Below, one piece after another: positions 43,564-53,681 of a DNA stretch of 64,000 nt. This DNA comes from Setaria digitata (lineage: Eukaryota > Nematoda > Chromadorea > Rhabditida > Setariidae). Position 1 is the stretch's first letter. Every line of letters starts with the position of its first letter. The stretch is taken from NCBI GenBank assembly GCA_003640385.1, contig RCAB01000003.1, positions 496,001 to 560,000 of the forward strand, in the 5' to 3' direction. The position numbers were made by a program, and so were the translations under genes. The notes below the pieces were generated by a model, which ran no database searches, was not told the origin of the DNA, and saw only the letters and a list, made by a program, of their open reading frames with translations.

Positions 43564-45369
43564 TCATATATACTCATATACTTATATATATATATATGTG
43601 ATCATATATATATATATAAACATATATATATGTTTTTTTTTTCCATACAATTAACACCTACAAACACATATTATGTTATATGTTTGTAGGCGTTAATTGT
43701 ATGGAAAAATATATATATGTTTTCAGAATACTTATAATATCTTTAACTAATTGACGTGCGATACCAATCCAATTAACCGTTATTCCTCTCTCTTGTCTTC
43801 TCTTTTCCCACTACTCTTATAACATTTATTAATATCTTCGAGAACTAATGTTTGACATTATTAAGTATTATTCAAAAGTCGTGTTTTTTTTCCTCCATGC
43901 TACCTGTCACATAGCAAAAGCTTATAATCTACAAATTACTCCAGCTGTATTTTGTTCCAGTTTTAAGCTGAACCAAATTCCAATTTTTGCGAAAAATACT
44001 CACGTTCAATATAATTATTTGGATCACTGCAATTAAGTTCTTCCCAATTCGGCTGGCAAACACTTAAATAGTGTGGTCTTAACCGAGCAAATATACACTT
44101 TAATATCTGAAAATACAGGAAATGCATCTTACTTTTTATTTTTCACCAACATCCTGTACGTTCGTAATCGAAATGAAAAAAAAAAACTAATTTGTGGAAG
44201 ATATTCAAAAAATAATCCAAGATTAAAATCTTGAGTTTTTTAAGGTAAAAGTTTATGTTATGATATAAAAAGGACTTGAATGCCAATTAAAACGAAAAAA
44301 AGAATGAAAAAGTCCAAGACTTGAATTATTTTAAAAAGGCATGAAAAAAAAATACCTCCATCATAAATGTCGCAAAAGCAAATGATGCTATATATCTAAG
44401 ATAGATTGATGTCGCAAAGTGGAAATATTCACGGAGTTTATTTCGACCTTTGGATATCGCAAATAACACTGCTTCAACCACAGCGATGATGAAAAATGGT
44501 GAAGCAAAGGACACAAAGAGGAGATGCTTCGTTGATATAGTACTTGGACGCAATGGATTACTCAAGTAAGGTACCTATAAAACAGGGAAGATATTGATCG
44601 ATCTTATCAAAAAGCTATACCATCTATTTACTGTGTCCACTTAATTTCAATAAAAACTACGAAATTTCATAGAAATCTTAGTGAAATAATCGATCCCTTA
44701 AAAATGCAAATTTTTTTTGAATTTCAACCTATAATATACTTGTTCCCTATAATCTATGTTTCTAGGAGTTCCTTTTTAAATACAAACTCATTTTGAAGAT
44801 TAGGATGCGCAGCAGCAAGCGGAGAATCAGTTAAAATCCAATCAAATAAAATAAAAAAAATCAATTTTTGATAAGTATTTAAAGGCATTAGAGTTTTTAT
44901 TGCCATTTATTATGGAGGTAAAATAAATAGCTTCCTTTGATAAGCTTTTTTCTACTTCTAACTTTCATTCACCGATATACATACATTTATATAAACTTAA
45001 GAAACATGAACATAACTGGACGTATTTCTACCTTTTAATCATCGTTACCGCTAACATTTACGTACAACTGATTAAAATCATTAACAAACATAATCTTAAC
45101 TTGTATCACTACACACTCGAAAAAAACAAAAGCAACAACCAACCAGAAAGAATGCATAAATTTACCTCATAACAATAGAAGCCACGTTCATAGGGTACGA
45201 CAAGTTTGTTAACAAATAATTTTATTGCATAAAATGCTGCAGCTAATGCGACTCCAACATCAACAGTTACAGCGACAATACCTTTGGCAATAATCACTGC
45301 CGTTGCCTCTTCCGATTTACCATCACTTCGTGTAAAACGTCCACTTAATGTTATCCAACGTAGTGACAT
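42519..45369 (-). CDS. Phospholipid phosphatase (LPP/PAP2 family)
   Basis: Five exons (45166-45369, 44356-44574, 44004-44106, 43118-43234, 42519-42757) give 293 residues. LPPs are six-span membrane ecto-phosphatases acting on lysophosphatidate, phosphatidate, sphingosine-1-phosphate and similar lipids. All three catalytic motifs are visible: C1 KCIFARLRP (K-x6-RP), C2 SFPSGHTS and C3 TRITDHWHYPTD (His and Asp kept; Thr replaces the first Ser). Membrane segments are apparent at AVTVDVGVALAAAFYAIKLF, LFVSFASPFFIIAVVEAVLF, IASFAFATFM, AAVLLFTFLYFYL, VLVMIGAWAVVVMI and GGIMLGLACSYIF. The cysteines in the loop CQPNWEELNCSD and a YIERVNC join are typical of the luminal loop. An acceptor 9 nt upstream of the ATG (exon would start at 45378) suggests trans-splicing. 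Confidence 0.95.
43528..43704. repeat. AT microsatellite and hairpin copied from an LPP exon border
   Basis: A long (AT)n tract at 43530-43625 is followed by two copies of the sequence CCATACAATTAACACCTACA, direct at 43643-43666 and inverted at 43682-43704 (one base changed). They form a near-perfect hairpin with a loop of about 15 nt. The same sequence is the exon 4/intron 3 border of this gene at 43219-43243. Confidence 0.88.
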
Positions 45370-48254
45370 AATCGATACCTGTGAAATTAGAGAACAAGGG
45401 AAAAATGAACTGACATCAATTCATGACACTGCAAGTAAGACCAATTTAGTTGCTTTCCTCTTTTGCAGATCTGAAAAAGCAAATTCATTTTGGAACCGAT
45501 AAAAATCTTTCTCCACTAGAACTGTAACTCCTTTTATATTCGAAATGAAAATCCCTTTACTTTCATTTTCCATATCTGAAAAGCAAATAAATTTTTGCTT
45601 ATTTGACATCTAAATTGCTGCCATTAATCCTTCTTTAGTAAAAATATTTATTTCTGGAATAAAATTAATGCCATTCCCTTAACAAAAAAAAAAATGATAG
45701 AACAGAAAAATAATCATTTCGAATGGTACTGGTTCGTAAATTTTAACCACATTACTTGACTTATGTACATTATGTACACAATTTCTGTTCAAATAATCCC
45801 TTCTACAGAAGTTGGTGCCTGAGAATGTTCTGGATGTAAAAATGGATTAATAAAGTGTAAAATGTAGAGGTGATTAGAATAACACTCCAATATATATATC
45901 AACTTGCCTTCTAGTTTACAAAAGAAAAAACGGTCACTTGAGAAGTCTTCAGGAAATTATCCTGGGCGAACAGTGTATACAGGGAACACATAATTCCTAC
46001 AGAAAAGTGGGACATTCAGCAATACACCAAAATAAGCCAATATAAAAATGACCATTGCGAGACAGATTCCAGTATGATACCAATATAAATATGAATGCTT
46101 TTCGAATTTCGATTCTCTTTAATATAAATTTACAAAGTCTACCAACGGAGAACTGAGTCACAATAGCATATTTTTTACCGGAACAAGAGTATCACAATTC
46201 GGAAATCAGTATAAAAAGTTTCCATTCAGATTAAGAATTCCGGACATTTGGATTAAATTACGATAATTTTTTGCTTTAATAATTCATGTTAACCAAACTG
46301 AGAGTCACGTTACCACAGTATTTGAATAGTATTATCTTGTTCTTTCAAAAAAAAAGTGAGTAGAAAGCAAAAAAGGAATTCGCAAATCAAGAATTGAGAT
46401 GTTGCACAAAATAATGTTAGCATGTTAAACAATTTGAGAAGAATATTTTCACATCACACTTTAAAACTCATATTTTCTCTTATCTGACCTTTAAAATCTT
46501 CCCCACCTCCCATCACGACCTTTGGAACCCAAAATAGGTTTCACATTTCTGCATATGTGTGAGCTGTAATCTAAGGAAAGTTACTAGAAAAGTTCAAATC
46601 CTTCATCCTTTTCGCTTGTTCTTTTCAGAAGTCCCATAATCAAACTATACCAGGTGGTAGTACTTATTCTAACCATATCCAATGGTTTTTAAAAATGAGT
46701 TATTATGTAAAGAAAGATGCAACTGTGTAAAACATTTTGATGCTTTAATTTGGAAAGTTTGAATCAAAAAGGATCGAAATTATTAAAATTAAGACTAGAA
46801 CTACTAAAGTCCATTAGAACTATCAGAACTAAAGAGAAATTTTCGCCAACAATAATAATAAGGTCGTGAGGCCAAATCAATATTATAAAGTATTAATAGA
46901 TTAGGAACACGCAACAGACACAAGACAGAAAGATATGTTGAGACAGATTTAACTAGAAAAAAATGATATAATCCTAAAAACCTAGAGCTCTATTTAATTG
47001 TATTTGTGTGAATTAATTTAAATTAGTATTAACAAATCCACACTTTCCAATTAAACCAAACTTTTAACTAAACAGTAACTGGGAATATTAATTAATGAGG
47101 GCTAATGTAATATATAATAACTCGTTCTGCAGCTAATCTAGCAATCGAATAACTGGCAGTTTTAGATAAAATCATTTCGTACTGTTTTATGATTGCTTCC
47201 ACTAATAAGTATATGCAACAGCCTTCTCCACACTTCCCTAACCCTTTTCCCACCGTTTTTCATTCTTTTCATCTATTCCCTTTCTGTCGTACTGCAAAGG
47301 ATTTTTAGTAAAAATGTTCAGTATGATTAAGGAATCAAGACGAAAATTTGAAAAAAATTCCACTTACTTCAACGGAACTTTCAACTAGTCATTCTTAAAC
47401 AGCTAAACTACTAATTAAAAGCAGTAAACATGACCAGTTAGTTACTCAAGTACAAGAATAAGGTTTAGGCATAAATGTATGTTGGATTTCCAAACTTAAA
47501 TTAAATATTAAGAGTGGTTAGTAATTACAACTTAAGCAAAATGATACCTAATACGATGTAGTAATACCAAATACTTCGGTTAAACGCAGGAACACCATAT
47601 GGACCAGTTTGAAAAAACTAACACTACCACTTCTTTTTCTGACCTTATTTACGCGAATCAGTATAGCGCCTAATCCTGCTATGTAAATAAATATTGAAAC
47701 TGAAAATAAAATAAATCTCGATAACGAGAGATATCATTCTAAAGTTCTGTGAAATTATTTATACTTATTTCGAAGCAGTCAGATAGAGACAGCCAGAAAG
47801 AAGATACTGAATGCATATAAGCAAGATAAATGATGAATTTCAAGTAAACCAAATGTCGAGTGGAAAATCTAAAGTTGGAGGATAAAATAAAATTTATTTG
47901 ACTAAATTATGTCTAAATTTCAAAAACTAGCAAGCATGAAAAATGAATAATCGATTTAAATTAGATGCATTTTCTTCCACTTTTAGTTAAGCATATCTCT
48001 TTTCATATTTCCGCAATAAAATGAATGTAATAAAAAAATAAGCTAATTACACAGCTGCTAAATCAAGTAACATCATCAAAGCAAAATATTTTCAAATTAA
48101 GCATGCATACTATCCATTTACTTTGCCTTTTTAAAGCAACATTTATATGAAATGAAGAAATTTGTCGAGTTTCAAAAATATATACATGTGAAAGAATTTC
48201 AACTCAAAAAAATTTCGAAGATATATCAATGGATTCCACGAAAAGCGCAAACAA
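45370..48254. other. Intergenic region, 2.9 kb
   Basis: I see no gene between ATPAF2 and the LPP start. The frames at 45284-45609 overlap the LPP 5' end and are not supported. Confidence 0.55.
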
Positions 48255-50128
48255 TTAAATCGACTTGGCATCATTTTTCATAATCTTATTTCCTTCAGAT
48301 TTCGTTTCCTTTTCCAGTTCAGAATCACCCAGATGCACTAACAGCACACCGGCAGATAAGCGTGAAATCAACTCCTCTCGTTCGATATCATGAGCCCACT
48401 CAACCTGCAAGTAATTTTCTTTTTCCTCATAAGTAAATATAAACTATTCTTTCAAAAAATTCGAATTTGATTTTCGTTACAATCAGAAAAAAAAAAAAAC
48501 ACATAAAAGCATTTTCAAAATCTAACACATTGTTGCCATCGAAAAACTGTCTAGTAATACTAACTTTCCCCCAAATATCACTTTGGTATTTTTGCTCTAG
48601 GAGTGCCAACCCAACGGCTTCATCGACATGTAAACGAGAAGACACCGTTGCTAAGGTAAGAAACACAGATTTAAGAGCCTCAATGGCATACTGCAAGCCG
48701 ATAAGTTGTAGAAAACTATAATCTGATAACTGATTCGCCAAGCGTGTTCGTGAATAACTATCAATCAGAGCTTCTGAAAAAAAAAAAGTGATCACTAAGG
48801 TCAATTACAGAATCACCAAAATTATATTTTAAAAGTTCCCAATAATTAATAAAAAATTCCGAAGAGTATAGTTTCCAATTTAAAGGATTTCTTGCAGTTG
48901 ACATAATGAAGAAAAAGTCAGATAGATGACGAAAAGACCACTTCAATCGTTTTGCTTCAAATATTTTGCAAAATTAACACTGGAAAGTCTGACATATTTC
49001 AAAAATTAATGGAAAAATTTACTGAGCTCTTTTACAGTTAGCAAGAATTAATGAAGTCTTGAAAATTCAGCTAGCCTTCAACCAGTGAGTAGCTTGGTTT
49101 CACTGACAAACCATATTCCCAGTTTATCCATTGAACCACTGGATCCCAGTTCCGTTTTTCCAGCTCTAGTAATTTACTGTTCTCCTCCAGTCGATACAAA
49201 ATAGTATCTTTATCCAAAAACTCGAGCACTTGTGATAAAAGATCAGATCTGAATTAAATTCTTTGATGAAGATAAAGTGAAGAAATTTAGGAAGATCTAG
49301 AATTGACTTTTATTAATTATCCTGACTACTAGGTCCTAAACAAAAAATTAGTTCGGCTATATTGTGTAATTTCGTCAAAGTACTATTACTGGTGCAGCAC
49401 AGACAAGATTAAGGTTTTGCTTATACTCACTATAGAATCTAACATTACCTAAAAAAAAAATACTTTACATCGAAAACTAAACATATGATTTTCAAGGAAA
49501 GACAATGCGCACTTTTTCAGTGACATTGGATTATCGATGGCTGTGAAAATCAAACCAGTCAGGCGCATTAAGTTTGTCCTTAACTCATTCTTCTGCATGT
49601 TCCATTCCTTAGCTACAGCCAGTGCAAGTGCTTCAGAAGATATCTAAAAAAAATACCATAACAGCCCTTCATCATTTATTCATGTTGAGATAGACTAACG
49701 CACGGGATAGAAGGAAATCTTCTGCATCCTTTTTTTTTTATCCATTCGATAACCAAAATACAGAAAAAAAAAATAGTGCCTTGTAACTGCAAGAGAAAAC
49801 CAAACCTTTACTGGATTTCTCTTTGGTGTTACTAAATAATTTTTATCAAGATATATGCCATAAACTTGCTCCATGGGAATAAATACTGCACGTGCTTCCT
49901 GAAATTAAATCCTAAAATCACAGCAATGAAAAATAATCTTGCCTCAACCTAATAATTTAAAAAAAAAAAAAAAAAAAAAAAGACCAATCAACTTTCATTA
50001 CTTGTCGAATTATCCAAATGATACTTTTTGTATGATATATTTACCATAGGTACCTCATAAAATCGGCTCCTTTTATTAGAGAGACTGGAAGATCGCCGCC
50101 ACACCAAACGACATAATTTTGTGTTCAT
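48255..50128 (-). CDS. ATP synthase F1 assembly factor 2 (ATPAF2 / Atp12)
   Basis: Six exons (50045-50128, 49806-49898, 49513-49643, 49076-49248, 48565-48773, 48255-48404) give 279 residues. Atp12 is a mitochondrial matrix chaperone that binds F1 alpha subunits before assembly. The N-terminus MNTKLCRLVWRRSSSLSNKR is an Arg/Ser-rich targeting peptide. Family landmarks follow: ALALAVAKEWNMQKNELR, LTGLIFTAIDNPMSLKK, VLEFLDKDTILYRLEE, LEKRNWDPVVQWINWEYG, LIGLQYAIEALKSVFLTLAT, AVGLALLEQKYQSDIWGKVE and WAHDIEREELISRLSAGVLL. The intron between exons 4 and 5 appears to use a GC donor. The ATG directly follows an acceptor (TTTCTAG), which suggests trans-splicing with almost no 5' UTR. NDUFAF2 lies 670 bp upstream on the same strand. 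Confidence 0.95.
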
Positions 50129-50797
50129 CTAGAAAAGTTATAGCTTGCTATAATACTTTCCGTCTCAACTTCCATATAATATATTTCGATATATTGAACA
50201 TATATTTCAGTGAATATATATTTCAACTTTCTATCTACGCTTTTCAATGAACATACCATCTAACTGACAGATATATGGTACTCGAGTAAAATACGTCGTC
50301 TTAATTAACCATTTATGACATCAGATCCGTCAACCTTTAAGGTACAAATGCTTTGACATATCAGCAACTATCAGCAATCATAGATCACAATGAAATACTA
50401 CTGATACTCATGATGAAAATTAAAATTCCATGAAAAAACATTCTGAAAAAATATACAAGAACTATGAAGCGACATATAATGGAGAAAAAAGCTGCTAGAC
50501 AATGTGTTTTTTGATTACTCAATATCAATCAAAACATAAAACATGTCAAAAGTAAATAACACAGTAAAGCACATGGTGCTGCCGATAAAAACAGACAGAA
50601 GCTCTGCAGAAGCGGTAGCATCTATCTTACTACTATTTCATCGGCATCAACTTCCTCGGTAATATGAAATGGAATAAGTTAATACAGAAACTAGGGCAGT
50701 CAAGATATTCCAGATTTCTTTTTTTTAACTTCAAATGCAGTTTAAATTTGAATTATAAAACAGAAACATCAACTACACTTTGCAAAAAAAAAAATTA
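50129..50797. other. Spacer between NDUFAF2 and ATPAF2, 0.67 kb
   Basis: No gene is seen. It is AT-rich and contains the NDUFAF2 3' end. The spacing would suit either an operon or an ordinary intergenic distance. Confidence 0.5.
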
Positions 50798-52077
50798 TCA
50801 TGTCATTTTTGGCTGTTCTTTATCGTATTCCATGTAACGCGGAAATCCCCTCGGTTGAGAATCGAAATCATTCGATACCGGTGTTGACTCTATGTAAGGC
50901 ATCTTTTCTAAATCACTGTCCAGAAACTCACTGTTCCCTTGCTGTTTTAGTTTTTCAACTTTTTCTGCCATCTGTAAACGTCAGGAATCTTTTACAATAA
51001 TATCAAATATGTGACGAAATCTCTTTTAAGTCATGAGACTTAAATTTCTTTTAAATATGAATTTCAAAAATAACGATGAAAACAATGCAAGGATAATTAG
51101 TATGACACAGACCTTACGACGCCATGTACAAAATTATTCTTTTTACCTTAATTTTTATTAAAACTCTCAATGAAGAAAGTCTGTGAATGTATGGAAGTCA
51201 ATTTTCGAACAATATGAAGATTTCAATAACAAAGTCTGTGAATGTATGGAAGTCAATTTTCGAACAATATGAAGATTTCAATAACAAACCTCTTCACTAG
51301 CACGTCGGTTAAGCAGAATCTCTTCTGATGACGGTGGTAATTTTCGTATCCCTCGTAGCCATGTCAGCCATTCTGGTGGGAGTACTTCAGATGAAGTTTT
51401 TGCGGGAACAAAACCTCTGCAAATGGTACAGAGCGGATCATACGGTCAAAACGGTGTGGGGAAGGGATCAGGTAATTTTCACCACATAACTGGATATAAG
51501 ATGAACAAATCCAAGAATTTTTGCAATACCATACCTTACATATAAGAAAAAGCTTTATTAAGACCTATTAATAGATATCCAGTGCTGATCAATTATTAAA
51601 AATCTACAATTCTGAAAATGACTACCATTCATATTTTGTTAATCTAAAGAAGCTTCACCTTTGATATGAAGCAAATCTTTTAGTTGGCAATATAGTGAAT
51701 CACTGTTTATGGCTGGAACGCCACAGTTTATTAAACTCAAACAGCTATCGAGTTATCTTATTGCTTATTGGAAAAATCCCACAAGTGAATAAAAGTTGCT
51801 TTTCAGCCTTCACTTCTCAATTTACTGATAACTTCGCAAATAATACACTACCAAGAAAATTAGAAACTAGCTACCTTCTTGTCATGCATATAGATGACAA
51901 ACATAATGGAAGACAGACTCACCGGTTAACAACTCTTCGAGATCTGATTAGTTCGTAATATTTGTTACCTTCTTCATCAATGCCAACAAAAGTCTTCTGG
52001 AACCGTTTCCGACTAAGCGAATCTACAAAATTACGCCAAATGAACGCTGCCACACCCTGCCGATTACCCACCGTCAT
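50798..52077 (-). CDS. NDUFAF2 (mimitin, B17.2L), complex I assembly factor
   Basis: Three exons (51923-52077, 51290-51416, 50798-50971) join to 151 residues. NDUFAF2 is a paralogue of the complex I subunit NDUFA12 and acts as a matrix assembly chaperone for complex I. It is recognised from FIWRNFVDSLSRKRFQKTFV, GIDEEGNKYYELIRS and the second-exon run LPPEWLTWLRGIRKLPPSSE followed by EILLNRRASEE, which match human NDUFAF2 (GTDQFGNKYYYIP, PTEWEAWIRRTRKTPPTMEE). The third exon (KVEKLKQQGNSEFLDSDLEK to the end) is acidic and poorly conserved, as in other species. A TTGCAG acceptor 7 nt before the ATG is a candidate spliced-leader site. Confidence 0.92.
51176..51285. repeat. 55-bp perfect tandem duplication at a donor site
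   Basis: Bases 51176-51230 are repeated at 51231-51285. The block begins immediately inside the intron, next to the donor of NDUFAF2 exon 2 (51289), and duplicates part of the intron but not the splice site. Confidence 0.92.
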
Positions 52078-53681
52078 TACACCTCTGCAACAAAAACGTA
52101 CCAGCGCTGATCTTCTATACATACACACGCCATTTAACACAGTCCGGATATGCAATTGCACGTCTCTGAAAGGCATATGTTTTGTCGTTTTGGTCTGTCC
52201 ATCCGTTTCCATCCTCTAGTATTCTTTATGCCCATATTCTTATACTGTTGGGAAGAAAACGATTCAACTAGGTCTATCAGAGGCCTGAAACGGAGTACAG
52301 TTTTATAAATTGTATCCTTTTCTACAAACCAAACAGACGAATAGGTAGTCACTGTATGTGATTGACTAAGGTGCATTTGTTTATCTGCAGAAGTGGTAAT
52401 TTATTACTAGGTGAATTTAACAAGTTGTATGTAAATACATGTGATAATCCAATCGACCAACTGCTTGATCAGTTGAATAGTTTTATCAGAGAATACCTGT
52501 TCGAAATATTAACATTTAACAGTTTCTCTCCGCCTTTCTCCACTCGAGCTTCAAGGATACACAGTTTAGGGAACTACTGAAATGCGGAAGATGTCGAAAA
52601 GTGTCGCTCATCAGAATTCAGAAACATGATATGCTTTAGAATAACTCGTAATAAGTTCCATGAGGCATTTCCTATTAACCTAATATATAGTAGTGAACAG
52701 AAATCCTTTGGAATCAAATTTTTCAACCATATTAAATTTGAAGCAAAATGACAAATGACGAGAACTCTCATCACTTATGGTGAAAATCTGAAATTCCAGG
52801 CATGGAATAAAAGCTGTTTACTCAACACTGAAATCTCCGCGCTGTATTAATCATTTGCTATGAAGCTGTTAGTAGGATTTTGGTTCCTAAAATGAAACTC
52901 TGGCATTCTGCTTCGTAATTGTTTCGTCTTAAGCTAAGCCAAGTTTTTTCTGGAGTATTTGGGTAGGTGAAGGTGTTGTTGTTTTCGTCTATGTGCGGTG
53001 TGGGTGGACAGAAATAGTACACCTGTAGGGTCAGAGATTGATAGACTTGGAAAAACACTACACGTTGGCAATGACATATATTGTGAATAGTGATTGAAGA
53101 GTGCTGACTAGGGACAGGAAAGGAGATTAGTTGTTGAGGGAGAGACTGTAGNGCAGTGACATAGAGTGCTGACTAGGGACAGGAAAGGAGATTAGTTGTT
53201 GAGGGAGAGACTGTAGAGATGGCTGGAAAGAGGGAAGAGGTAAAATGAGGGCACGGACAACATTGGGCGCAGTAACACAATTATTCCTGCACTTGTTTTT
53301 TCAGGTTTTCTGTTAATGCTTAATACTTTTGTTTCCAACAGTACTTAAATGAGCGAGTCGTAACTAGCGTTATCCAAAAATTCGAATTAAGATATCCGAA
53401 GCTTGAAGTTCTTTCCGCTTGACTCCAATTTCCGCTTATGTAGAAGTTTATTACAAACCTTTGCAAAAATACTGCTGGTACTATGCATGGAGTTGATTAA
53501 TTAATCTTTTAGGATATGTTCCGGTCAGTTATTCCAAAATATTCCCTGAACCGGTTAATTCACTAAGATATTGACCGTACGTACGTCTGTAGTTCTGGCG
53601 GTTTATCGTAAAATGGTGATTTTCTCGCCGGGTTGTAAGTTATTTACGCAAACTGTATGTAATCATTTTTAGGTTGTACCG
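52078..53681. other. Divergent intergenic region, 1.6 kb
   Basis: NDUFAF2 (-) and suf-1 (+) start at its two edges, so it should hold both promoters. It is the most G+C-rich intergenic stretch around 52950-53230. It contains an N-joined duplication. Open frames on both strands lack splice support. Confidence 0.55.
53099..53216. repeat. 53-bp direct duplication around a single N
   Basis: Bases 53099-53151 recur at 53164-53216 without change, separated by one N (53152) and 11 bases. As at 12012, this has the look of an unmerged contig overlap. Confidence 0.9.
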
